The notes under the pieces are model-generated. The model made no database searches and was not told where the DNA came from. It was given only the letters and a program-made list of their open reading frames with translations. Below are positions 53,557 through 63,076 of a DNA stretch of 64,000 nucleotides, piece after piece. Origin of the DNA: Owenia fusiformis (taxonomy: Eukaryota > Annelida > Polychaeta > Sabellida > Oweniidae); contig CAIIXF020000009.1 of assembly GCA_903813345.2 (NCBI GenBank), positions 16,331,759-16,395,758 of the forward strand, in the 5' to 3' direction. Numbering within the stretch: position 1 is the stretch's first letter; each line of letters starts with the position of its first letter. Both the position numbers and the translations under genes were made by a program.

Positions 53557-54040
53557 TTAAGTAGAACATATTAGGTGGTTTCCAATGCTCAATTGGCTTT
53601 TTATGATCATATGTAGGTTACATCTATATACCCCGAGGTCGTTAGGCATTGTAGACCATGCCCTAACGACAAAAATAAACAAATTACTAAATTTTGTGTA
53701 GTTTTGAATTTCAAACTCGCTTATTTCATGTTATCCCCAGGCATCAATTTGCAAAGAATACGTTCAAAATATACATTACTAAATGCACCACCGAATGCGA
53801 TGCCTACAAAAATCGTTCATCCTTTCATTGATACACTGTAGAAGAAAATAATGCACCAACCTTAGTTTTCTGTTCCATTGCGGCCATTTTATTGGATAAA
53901 TCAGTGATTGTAGTCGTCTTATCTCATTTTCAGAGGTGTCGTAACCGTCATGCTATAACACCGTGACTCTCGCTTATTTCATGTTATCCCCAGGCATCAA
54001 TTTGCAAAGAATACGTTCAAAATATACATTACTAAATGCA

Positions 54041-54897
54041 TTGACATTTCTTCTACTTTGTTATTATTTAAAAATATATTTTTATATTTATATATACTTT
54101 GATATTTATTTATTTACAACTACAGATCATATTCTCCATGAAAACCACAAAATTGATTAGAACAATTATAAAAAAGTTAGCACAGAAAGGAACAGATGAC
54201 ATCAAAGAGCAAATTGTAGGGTGGAAATGACATCAAGGAGCAATTCATAAGAATACAATTAAACCACAGAGCAATTTAGGATCAGATGACATCATGGAGA
54301 AATTACATCATACAAACTCTGCATAGATTATGTCATCAACAACATAGCTGCTAAACAGAATATCAATAATATTCAGCAACAAATTAGAATCAGCATCAAT
54401 TTTTTATACTCCTAGGTAAATCAAAATAGGATACAATAAAGTAAATTTATTAAGCTTATGGGAAGGACACTATATCTACCCCTGGCATATATCCTTGGTT
54501 CTGCTATTTCAAAGAGGGGGAAAGACAGTTGAAGATGAACCCAGACAGGAGTGACCAAAAGCTGTAACTTACCATAGTAAGATTGATGCAATATAAGAAA
54601 TATTGGCAGAAAAATTGCAGACATGACTGATTCGGAGCGACTGATTCAAGTGTTAGCAGCACGCACCATGTTATTCACAATGATTTAGAAATGACACTGA
54701 TGTGTGACAAGTTAGTGTGCAAGCAATTGACTGAGGAGCAACATTCACATTTTAAGTTGGTCATTTTGAAACTTTTTTCATGCAGACCTGATCTACCACT
54801 AACCACCTTTGACTTAACCCAGCCCCATCTTACTGTAAGAGCACATTGGAATATGATGTAATATTGTCATGCTTATTAAAGAAATCTAATACAAAAA
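54041..54897. other. EPRS intron, no gene
   Basis: 54190-54330 has spaced GATGACATCA(A/T)(A/G)GAGCAAATT-type repeats. The rest is unclassified AT-rich sequence. Confidence 0.5.
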
Positions 54898-55160
54898 ATA
54901 GTACCGTGGGTACTGGGCTCACATGGTGTTGCTCAAAAGTGAATGATGGCTAAAATGGCAGGAAAAAAATAGATATAATTTTTTGCCGATTTTTTTGTAA
55001 CAAATTATTTCATACAACTACTCTTTATAGTGACATGGCTTTTTACAATACAGGACACCTGAAATTATCTGTAAAGCTAGCAAATGGTACAAAAGTGATT
55101 TTCGATACATAAAAATGATAACCATTTTGAAAATAGGCGAGCTTTTGAACCAGGAAAAAA
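54898..55160 (+). repeat. GCTCACATGGT-family left part
   Basis: TAGTACCGTGGGTACTGGGC + TCACATGGT, then one ~250-bp unit as in 13930-15637 (GGCGAGCTTTTGAACCAGGA), where it changes to another tandem module. Confidence 0.82.
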
Positions 55161-55460
55161 ATCAGATCCAAGATTTTAATACTAAGAATCATCCCTGTAA
55201 ATTTAAAAGTGATCCCTCAAATGGTTAACCTGAAAACTCAAAGACAAGATTTTACAGACAAGATTTTAGGACGGAAAATCCAAAATGGCTGCCTTAACAT
55301 TTACCCAGAATGCCGAAAAACTAAGTAGTTCTAGATTTTTATACTAAGAATCATTCCTAAAAATTTGAAATTGATCCCTGAAACATTTAAAACTGAAAAT
55401 GCATAGACAAGACTTTACAGTCAAGATTTTAAAATGGAAAATCCAAAATTGCTGCCTTAA

Positions 55461-55945
55461 ACCTGCATATCGCTCCAATACGCAATATGTTGACATATAT
55501 TATTTTTACATTTTCAAGCTCTGGTATAAAGTTGGTGCAAATAAAAATTGTTTATTTCTGCGTAATATCAATGCACAATGATTTAGTTAAAAAATAAAAG
55601 TGCTTGCGCGGGATTCGAACCCGAGCCGCCTGCATACTCAGGGAGCATTCTACCGCTTAGCTACCAGTTTTGTACAAACAAGACGAGTATTAAACGCTAG
55701 TTATTTTAAGTGTTATAATTTGGTAGTGACGTCATGTTCTAAATTTAGAAACATTCCAAATATCATATTGATGCTGACAATCGAAGCAATTCAAAGAACA
55801 ATCTCTATAATGACACACTTATCTTGAGTATTTTAACACGAGATTTGCCCCATTTGTTCATCATTGTATAATCTTTAATAAGCTCAAAATCATTAAGTTC
55901 ACCCCTGGAACGACCCTAGATTGCGTTTCTGGGCAAACAGCAGCT
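55461..55945. mobile_element. TTAA-flanked 485-bp insertion carrying a tRNA-like sequence
   Basis: TTAA at 55457-55460 and 55946-55949; removing the insert restores GCTGCC TTAA CATTTACCC. Ends ACCTGCATATCGCTCCAATA + CGCAAT and, inverted, AGCTGCTGTTTGCCCAGAAA + CGCAAT are only partly similar. It contains a minus-strand tRNA-like sequence. Confidence 0.65.
55601..55672 (-). tRNA. tRNA-like sequence with intact A and B boxes, degenerate acceptor
   Basis: The minus strand has A box TAGCTAAGCGGTAGAATGC and B box GGTTCGAATCC at normal spacing and a plausible anticodon arm (CCTG...CAGG). The 3' acceptor strand GCAAGCA does not pair with the 5' side (AAAACTG). Probably a tRNA pseudogene or SINE head; isotype not assigned. 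Confidence 0.5.
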
Positions 55946-56600
55946 TTAACATTTACCCAGAGTGCAGAAAAACGAATAAGATCTTTATTTTCATACTAAA
56001 AATCATCCCTGAAAATTTAAAATTGATCCGTGAAATGGTTATCCTGAAAATGAGTAAACAAGACTTTACCAACAAGATTTTAGGACGGAAAATCCAAAAT
56101 GACTGCCTTAACATTTGCCCAGAATGCAGAAAAACTAATAAGATCTAGATTTTCATACTAAAAATCATCCCTGAAAATTTGAAATTGATCTGAGAAATGG
56201 TTATCCTGAAAATGAGTAGACAAGACTTTACCGACAACATTTTAGAACGGAAAATTCAAAATGGCCACCCTAAAATTTACAAAAAATGCCAAAGATTTAG
56301 TCACTTCTAGATTTTCATACTTAGAACCACCCCTGAAAATTTGAAATGGATCCATCAGAAAGTTAACCAGAAAATGCGTAGACAAGACTTTACAGACACG
56401 ATTTTAGGACGAAAAATCCAAAATGGCTGCCTTGACATTTACCCAGAATGCCAAAAAACTATCAGATCAAAAACTAAAACTAAGAATCATTCCTGAAAAT
56501 TTGAAATTGATCTACCAAACAGTTTACCTTAATATGCGTAGACAAGACTTTACAAAAGATTTTAGGATGGAAAAATTCAAAATGGCCGACAATAAAAAAA

Positions 56601-56813
56601 GTGATTATGAGTTTTTGCTGATTTCTTTTTACAAAATTATTGCATATAACAACTGTTAACAATAACATAAGCTTTTGCAAAAAAGTGCACCTGAAATTAT
56701 TAAATATTTTAAATATTTTAAGCATGAAAACTCAAAAACACCATTCAAATTGATACAAAGTATTATCGCGTGCTAACTTTTCTTAAGACATTCAAAATGG
56801 CTGCCATGACGAG
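56601..56813. other. GCTCACATGGT-family unit fragment
   Basis: GAGTTTTTGCTGATTTCTTT + TTACAAAATTATTGCATA resembles the unit in 13930-15637. Then the partial exon array begins. Confidence 0.5.
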
Positions 56814-57552
56814 CCTCTGTCTTCTCTATTGCAGAAATCCGATATAGCTTGCTGCCATTGGCAAGTCTTCCCATGTAACTTTACATGAGGTATACAACTG
56901 GATGTATAATATATAAATTACCTCTGTCCACTCTATTGCAGAACTCTTGACTGTACAGCTTGCTGCCATTGGCCAGTCTTCCCAAGTTACTTTACACGAG
57001 GTTTACAACTGGACATATATATAACTTACCTCTGTCCTCTCTATTGCAAAACTCCAATACAGCTTGTTGCCATTGGCCAGTCTTCCCAAGTAACTTTACA
57101 TGAAGTATACAACTGGACATACATATAAATTACCTCTGTCCTCTCTATTGCAGGACTCCTGTACAGCTTGCTGCCATTGGCCAGTCTTCCCAAGTAACTT
57201 TACATGAGGTATACAACTGGACATACATATAAATTACCTCTGTCCTCTCTATTGCAGAACTCCCATACAGCTTGCTGCCATTGGCCAGTCTTCCCAAGGA
57301 ACTTTACATGAGGTATACAACTGGACATATATATATAAATTACCTCTGTCCACTCTATTGCAGAACTCCCATACAGCTTGCTGCCATTGGCGAGTCTTCC
57401 CAAGTAATTTTATATGAGGTATACAACTGGACATATATATAAATCACCTCTGCCACTCTATTGCAGAACTCCCATACAGCTTGCTGCCATTGGCCACTCT
57501 TCCCAAGGAACTTTACATGAGGTATACAACTGGACATATATATAAAAAATTA
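56814..57552 (-). repeat. Seven tandem partial copies of the EPRS exon 57554-57653 with its donor and intron start
   Basis: Reading leftwards from the true exon, a 104-108 bp unit recurs with its donor position at 57447, 57343, 57237, 57133, 57029, 56921 and 56814. Each unit carries the last 21 codons of the exon (YLGRLANGSKLYGSSAIERTE or a variant), a donor (usually GTAATT; GTAAGT in the copy at 57029, GTGATT at 57447), and ~40 bp of intron ending ...CATGTAAAG. Every copy lacks the exon's first ~36 bp and its acceptor. The exon portion is 64 bp if the AG of GTAAAG is used, not a multiple of three, so inclusion would shift the frame. The array lies within the 16.5 kb intron. It looks like replication slippage or unequal exchange starting from the exon's 3' half. 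Confidence 0.9.
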
Positions 57553-57553
57553 C

Positions 57554-57653
57554 CTCTGTCCTCTCTATTGCAGAACTCCCATACAGCTTGCTGCCACTGG
57601 CCATCCTCCCCAAGTAACGGCAGATTGACAGTGAGGATGTGACATTAAAACTC
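57554..57653 (-). CDS. EPRS1: EPRS coding exon (GST-like domain); parent of the adjacent tandem array
   Basis: This 100-bp exon lies between an AATTAAG acceptor and a GAG|GTAATT donor. With the incoming AA it encodes K then SFNVTSSLSICRYLGRMASG and SKLYGSSAIERTE, ending in phase 0. It corresponds to the EPRS segment with the conserved ...ILRYLAR....LYGSN...TE pattern inside the GST-like domain. The following exon begins IDHWLDFS, as in other animal EPRS proteins, so the junction is well supported. The acceptor has a poor polypyrimidine tract. On the 3' side in the transcript (lower coordinates) the last ~64 bp of the exon plus ~40 bp of intron are repeated seven more times (56814-57552). Only this copy keeps the first third of the exon and joins in frame, so it is the functional one. 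Confidence 0.9.
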
Positions 57654-57912
57654 CTTAATTAAAAAGCTTCCATTATATACTTTGTTAAATATAGCAGCAT
57701 ATATAGTGTTTGGCATGCAAATGACTGGGTGTCCTGTAGCCTTGCCCGAGTTGGTGTTATCTTTTATTTATCTTGATTTTCATTAAATACTGTGTCATTA
57801 GTCAATGTTCACAAATCATCAAAATGAACAGATTTTTAAAAAAAAGATATGACTTGTTATGATGTGTTACAAAATCATATATTAACATATTTTCAAAATA
57901 TATATTACTTAC

Positions 57913-58000
57913 TTATCTCCATCCCTTAGATCATTGATATCTCCCCAGGTTACCTCAACACAAAGTTTTGCTGGTAGGTGCTCAACAGTTAGCAATGCAC
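57913..58000 (-). CDS. EPRS1: EPRS coding exon (N-terminal GST-like domain, first exon found)
   Basis: On the minus strand a TTGTAG acceptor opens 88 bp that end at a GTAAGT donor. The exon reads in phase 1 (an incoming G completes Gly) as ALLTVEHLPAKLCVEVTW then GDINDLRDGD, ending two bases into Lys. This matches the start of animal EPRS after the first few residues, where a GALL.VEH stretch opens the GST-like N-terminal domain that docks EPRS into the multi-tRNA-synthetase complex. The upstream exon with the initiator Met should be very short and was not found. The next intron is only 259 bp and the reading phase continues exactly into the exon at 57554-57653. The GST-like fold and complex role are family knowledge; the splice sites and frame are seen directly. 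Confidence 0.9.
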
Positions 58001-58773
58001 CTACAATTAAAACATATCAATCATATTCATCATTATATAACAACAAGATACAGAGTGGACAGAATCACACAGTCAAAATGACCGCTTTAACATTTACCCT
58101 GAGACTGTCCAAAAATAGAAACTAGCAACTCCATGGAGTAGCAAATCCCAACAAATAAATTCATATCCATTCATCATATTTACCAACTACTCTACCATCA
58201 ATTTGCAGATAATAAGCATTTGGTTGACCATTTGGGAGTATCAACTTAGACACAAATAATAAAGACAATACAATATCTATGATCTTCTGATATATAAACT
58301 ACTTTGAAGATATCTCTAATTTGTAGTGAATTCCTGCTGTAGGCAGCCATTTTGAATATTCCGAGGCATGGTTCAGAAAAAATTATCATAATTATGATCT
58401 CCAAAATTCCTTTAATTTGAGTATATTATAACCATTATCTTTTAAGAGATTAGGAAATTATTGTGAAATTCCACATTAGGCAGCCATTTTTAATTTTAAG
58501 AGGCCTAAATCAGAAAAGTGATGCGGATGAGCGTTAACGTTAACCTTCACTTCTGTTTGAAGTCCAATAACACTCGGAGTAAAAGCTAATAAAAACGGCG
58601 CCAGATTATCTTTCTCTAAAATGTACCATTTCTTTTTTACTTTTTAAAGTAACACACAGACGATGTATCTATAATCTAAAACCCCAAAATTAATAGATAT
58701 GACTTTATGTTGTATAAAAAGAGATTTAAATAAAATATTGTGGCACAGAGATAAATAAAAAAGAAAAAAATCT
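58001..58773. other. Upstream of the first EPRS exon found; ATCCCAACAAA-like fragments
   Basis: 58075-58110 has an ACCCTGAGACTGTCC module remnant. 58115-58510 has GCAACTCCATGGAGTAGCAA + ATCCCAACAAA and two GGCAGCCATTTT units. 58540-58620 is locally less AT-rich. No exon with an initiator Met could be recognised. Confidence 0.45.
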
Positions 58774-58850
58774 AGGGCACGACCAAGATTCAAACCACCA
58801 AAAGCTAGTGCCAAAGCCCAGTGCCTTATCCATTAGGCCACTGGAACAGT
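58774..58850 (-). tRNA. tRNA-like sequence, Arg-like, degenerate
   Basis: The minus strand reads TGGCCTAATGGATAAGGC (A box region, typical of tRNA-Arg) and a weak B box GGTTTGAATCT, separated by ~37 nt with GGGCTTTGGCA. The T stem and acceptor stem do not pair well. Probably a pseudogene. Confidence 0.45.
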
Positions 58851-60049
58851 TAATTTTCATTTTATTTTGATGTTTTGTGTATGAATAATTTTTTTATATT
58901 ATCACTGTCAGTTCACTGGCTGATCATACCAATGTTCATATTTAGAAATCCAGCTCAACTTTATTGTACAGAAGAAATATACTGTAAGTCACAATCAGTA
59001 GGCAGAAAAACGACATTTGCTAATAAAATGCCCAAAGCAAAGGGAACTGCATGAGTGAACTGCAATCTCCCAGTACCCCCTGTATGAAGACAAGAGGGTT
59101 ACATCTAAATCATAGTAGACACTCTTGAGATCAGGTGATCAAGCCGATCAATTTAAACGATGCACAGATGACCATCTTCAAGTAGATGGGAAATATACCA
59201 TCGTTGTTAAAAAGATACATATGGCCTAATTTGTGTAAAAGTCCAGTAATCGGTCTGTGTCCTCTAAATCTCATTATACATGGGTGGAGTATAACCCAGA
59301 TCCAGATGTATGTAATAGTATTGATGCAATCACTGGATGGTGTTGTACATGCCTTGTTGGGAGTAGGGTTGTAGGCACAAGGGGTATAAAAGCAAAAAGC
59401 TTTTAAAATTTGCCCCTTGTTCTTTCTCATTGTGATGTAAATTAAAAAAAACTCAATATTCTTTTCTGACATAGTTTCGCAAACTTTTTTTGTAGACAAT
59501 TGTTCTAAATGAAGTATAAAGAAGATCACTATTCAATATTTTGTTCGTATTTTTGACTTGTTATATTTTATATGTTTTCGAATATTGCCCAATATGCTTT
59601 ATCACTATTATGTAAGATAATAGCAACAGGATCAATTAAAAAGTCTTAAATGACTGAAAATAATGATAACTTTGATAATAAATAGAAACATTGAAAATAA
59701 TGATGTGGAAAAAGTGATTTTTCCTTGAAAAGGTCATTTTATACACGTTAATAGAATGACCTATATTTTGAAACGTAAAGGTCAGAATGACCTAATTTTG
59801 GGATCTGGTTATCAAACAAAGTCTCTTCTTTGATATCCTGTACAATTTTTTCTAAATATCTTGGGGGCTAGCGCTTATATACAGTCTTAAAGCCACTCGT
59901 CCTTTGTAACATAATCCCACGGAATGGTCTCACTTGGTTTGAATATTCCACATTGCGTCTTGTGCTTCAGAAAGATTTTCTACTTCACTCAGAGATTATC
60001 TATTTTAGTAAAATTAACATTTTAAAATTAACCTCAAAATGAATAAGAT
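58851..60049. other. Unclassified sequence
   Basis: A 132-codon minus frame at 59131-59529 and a 62-codon plus frame opposite it (59186-59374) are both unrecognised. 59730-59830 has AAAGGTCATTTTATAC and GAATGACCTA repeats. No gene supported. Confidence 0.4.
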
Positions 60050-60330
60050 CCAAAATAGTGGATCAACTTAATATTGAAAGGAATCTTTTTGTTAATAAAG
60101 CAAAGTGGCTCGTTGCCAAGCAAGTATAAAAAAAATACTTAACTCATCACTATGCAATGGAAAATTTTACAGGGTATATACCCCACAAATGTCATTTTAA
60201 AGAGGTACAGAATAAAGGAATCAGAAATTTGTGACTTTTGTAATAACCTAAATAATACGGCACACTATTTTTTTAATTGTACACGCACGAAAGCCTTTTG
60301 GGAAAAGTTGATTACAAACTTAAGGTAAAA
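60050..60330 (+). pseudogene. LINE ORF2 C-terminus with zinc ribbon
   Basis: Plus-strand text ...KILNSSLCNGKFYRVYTPQM then, after a frameshift, ESEICDFCNNLNNTAHYFFN + CTRTKAFWEKLI. The C..C...T..H.FF.C...FW pattern is the standard C-terminal zinc ribbon of RT-encoding LINEs. The rest of the RT is missing. Confidence 0.7.
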
Positions 60331-60960
60331 GATATAGTTTATGGGGTCAAAAATAATAATGATTTGTAGAGCTGGCATCGAATAGGATTTTAATGTCGAC
60401 ATGTCGGAGCTCTTGATCGACAACGATATCGACATTGTCGGGTCCAATGATATTCGAAAAATGAAAAACATTTTGAAGAAAATCCGTCTGAATTTTAGAT
60501 TTTCTAGGCTTGTAATTAGCAATACGATGCACAATAGTCATCCTCAGTTGTATGTTTTATATTTACCTTACAGGTAAACCATGTTCAAGTATCAGACTTT
60601 CGGTGAAAGTAAAATAAAAACAAGATAAATTACGGGTTTCCAGTCATTTTCATATAGTAAATTATATCGTTATCTCTATTTCGGTGAAAGTATTGAGTTT
60701 ATGCTCAAAAATAAATTTTGTAAATCTGCAATTACTGTATCGATTTACAGTAATCAAGTCGGTATAGGGACTCTGTTGTCGAAGTTGGTGAAAGTAAAAA
60801 AGGTCTATAACTCTGAGTGTAAAACATGTCCGTTGATGGCCAGTGATGGCAATAAAACGTCTACTGTTGTGATTGATGAGATGTGATAAGTTTTATGAAA
60901 TGTTTTCATGCTTATTTCTCCCAAAATGATGAACATATTATGTGCTTAATGTCCAAGGTT
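60331..60960 (+). other. Possible LINE-associated open text, unrecognised
   Basis: A plus-strand stretch at 60384-60575 reads DFNVDMSELLIDNDIDIVGS + NDIRKMKNILKKIRLNFRFS before a stop, probably the end of the same LINE ORF. A second small frame (60701-60886, ending TCPLMASDGNKTSTVVIDEM) is not recognised. Confidence 0.35.
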
Positions 60961-61790
60961 GCATGAGTCTTAGATTTTTACGAAAATGTGTACTCTTTTA
61001 ACAAATGATTTATGTTACCATAGCAACCAAAAAACCAACATTGATGGCACTTGTCATACTGGTAGGACATGTAGACGGATGATAACCTGTAAATATCAAG
61101 ATGATTGGCTGTATATTCTAGGAATTATAGATGGCTTTCATTGTACCCCCCTTAAAATAATACCAATGGGGTATAAATCTGCATACCATAGTAACCAGTT
61201 ATCCAACACTGATGAAACTTTCCATGATAGCCAAACATAATGATGTGAATAATATCTGTTAATTTCAGGACAAATGGTTATCTATTTTCTTCAAAAAACT
61301 GAACACAAATAAAGAATTCTTTGGAAAAGTGCCACTTTCTAAATATATTTGCATTGCCATATAATCATGAGCAATAGATTCCACTGTGTGGATAAGATAA
61401 AACAGCAGTTGATTTAATATTATCAAACATACTCTATAAGTAATAAGTTTTCTAAAATGGTTTCATGGTGATTCCTCCCAATTTCATGAAAATAATATGT
61501 GTTTCGTCTCATGGGGTGTCTTACATTTTGACGAAAATGTGTACTTTTTTAACATATGATCTTCATTTCCATAGCAACCAGTTGATCAACTTTAATGAAA
61601 CTTGTCATAATGGTAGGACATGATAAGTACATGATTACCTGTAAAACTCAAGATGATTGGCTCTATATTCTAGGAATTATATATGACTTTCCTAATAAAA
61701 TTAAAATTACACCAGGGGGGTATAAATCGGAATATTTCCAAATCGCTGAAAATCTAGACACCAATGTTTTCAGAATCAATGTAGAATAAT
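60961..61790. repeat. Two ~260-bp direct repeats (AAAATGTGTACT...CAAGATGATTGGCT)
   Basis: 60980-61240 and 61535-61780 share ACGAAAATGTGTACT(C/T)TTTTAACA, CATAGCAACCA, TGGTAGGACAT, CAAGATGATTGGCT(G/C)TATAT + TCTAGGAATTATA. The two are ~550 bp apart in the same orientation. Frames within are not recognised. Confidence 0.75.
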
Positions 61791-61795
61791 AAACC

Positions 61796-62985
61796 ACAAA
61801 TAACCTACATGAAGAGAAATTTGCTACTTTTCAAAAGCACTTTTACACCACGCTCATCCAGTATATGTTAATTATCTATGTAACGGGCTAAGACATGGAT
61901 TCGATATTGTGGCAGAAAACGTCGATCTTCAACCATTATCTTGTAAAAACTTATTATCCTCCAGGTCTCAACCAGAAGTTGTGAGTGAATTAATAGAAAA
62001 GGAGCTGCAGAATGGAATTCTTCTGGGACCGTATAAGCGTATCCCTTTTGACACCTACCAGAAAATCCAATCGGAATTCCCAAGGGGATATTCTCAAAAA
62101 AGAAAAGACTTATATATGATTTGTCAGCGCCACATGACAATGCCGAACATCAGAGCATAAAATAACCTTATAAACAAGGATATGTGTTCCCTTAAATATG
62201 TCAAAATTGATGACGCAGAAAAAACGATCACCAAGCTAGGAACACGCGCCTTACTCTGTAAAGTCGACATAGCTAACGCCTTTAAGGTCATACCCGTTAA
62301 ATGCAGCCAATGGCACTTATTGCTTATACAATGGGAAGACAATTACTACATCTGTCCGAAGTTACCATTTGGTATGAGAAGCTCGCCCAAAATATTTGAC
62401 AACTTGTCGAGGGCTATATGCTGGATCGCACACTACAATTACAAAATTCACTACATAATGCATTTATAAGACGATTTTTTGAGGATCCACCCCCTGGATA
62501 TAACACACAACGTACAATGGTGCTGTTAACACATATTTTTAACAGGCTCAATATACCAATGGCAGTTACTAAGACCATAGGACCAACAACGTGCCTGGAA
62601 TATCTTGGGATCATCCTAGATTCCGAGAAAACGGAAGCCCGTCTTCCCGAGGATAAAATACAACAAATTTCTGAATTTATTAAGGCATTCTTGAGTAAAA
62701 CGACTTGTACAAAGAGGGAATTGCTCGAGTTACTAGGACATCTGAACTTCGCCTTCCGTGCCAATTGGAACGGCTCTAATATGTTTTATCATACGTATCC
62801 CAGCTCACACTTTGTCTCACTTGCAATTTCAGAAATTCCTGATGTTATAACCCGAGGCCAATACAAATGTGTTGAACTGCCCAGACCCCTAGTAAATAAC
62901 GTGGGCTTGAACAACACAATGTCACGGCTGCTAGAGAATAGTGTATCAGCGTCGACAAAGGCAGCATACACCACTGGCTACAACG
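61796..62985 (+). pseudogene. DIRS/Ngaro-type reverse transcriptase-RNase H, frameshifted
   Basis: Order of blocks: HPVYVNYLCNGLRHGFDI (start), a VVSELIEKELQNGILLGPY block, FSKK.K...-style fingers broken by a shift near 62060-62165, SLKYVKIDDAEKTITKLG, LCKVDIANAFKVIPVKCSQW, then LPFGMRSSPKIFDNLSRAIC. The catalytic box reads HL-stop-DDFL at ~62458-62480. A +1 shift follows, then AVTKTIGPTTCLEYLGIILD, KRELLELLGHLNFAFR and NSVSASTKAAYTTGYN, which is the beginning of the tyrosine recombinase. There it stops at a minisatellite. VDIANAF, LPFG.RSSPKIF and the RT-recombinase order identify the DIRS/Ngaro group. Confidence 0.8.
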
Positions 62986-62986
62986 G

Positions 62987-63076
62987 TAACTGGACAACTC
63001 GGACCCAGGACAACTCGGACCCTGGACAACTCAGACCCAAGACATCTCGGACCCAAGACAACTCGGACCACTTTTT
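62987..63076. repeat. GGACAACTCGGACCCAA minisatellite
   Basis: Five 16-17 bp units, last followed by CTCGGACCACTTTTTG. A single unit with the same flank, CAAGACAACTCGGACCACTT, recurs at 63258-63278. It abruptly replaces the tyrosine-recombinase coding text. Confidence 0.8.

Larger units (their letters stand above)
51238..53962. mobile_element. 2.7 kb element with GGTGTTATAGCATGACGGTT inverted ends
   Basis: The 23-bp ends GGTGTTATAGCATGACGGTT + ACG at 51238-51260 and, inverted, 53940-53962 are identical. Subterminal GACGGTTACGT, CGTAACCGTTAATC and GCGTAACCGC motifs (51715-52050) are partial repeats of the terminus, as expected for transposase-binding sites. No transposase is readable. The interior hosts a TTAA element (52082-53556). 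No obvious target duplication. A ~72-bp direct repeat links its right part (53716-53787) with the flank (53968-54040). Confidence 0.8.
55161..56600 (+). repeat. ~160-bp tandem modules (ACCCAGAATGCC), split by a TTAA insertion
   Basis: About seven degenerate units of AAGATTTTAGGACGGAAAAT + CCAAAATGGCTGCC TTAA CATTTACCCAGAATGCC + GATCTAGATTTTCATACTAA + AATCATCCCTGAAAATTTGA, homologous to the modules at 4.8-8.3 kb though with older divergence. One unit is interrupted at its TTAA by 55461-55945. Confidence 0.82.

Noticed and set aside
57200-57537. Overlapping minus-strand frames with repeated KLYGSSAIEWTE/GSKLYG text as a separate repeat protein
   Set aside because: They read through the partial exon copies and intron spacers; unit length is not a multiple of three and no start or acceptor supports a gene.
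59131-59529. 132-codon minus-strand frame as a gene
   Set aside because: An opposite-strand frame covers the same bases, no recognised motif, no splice or neighbour support.
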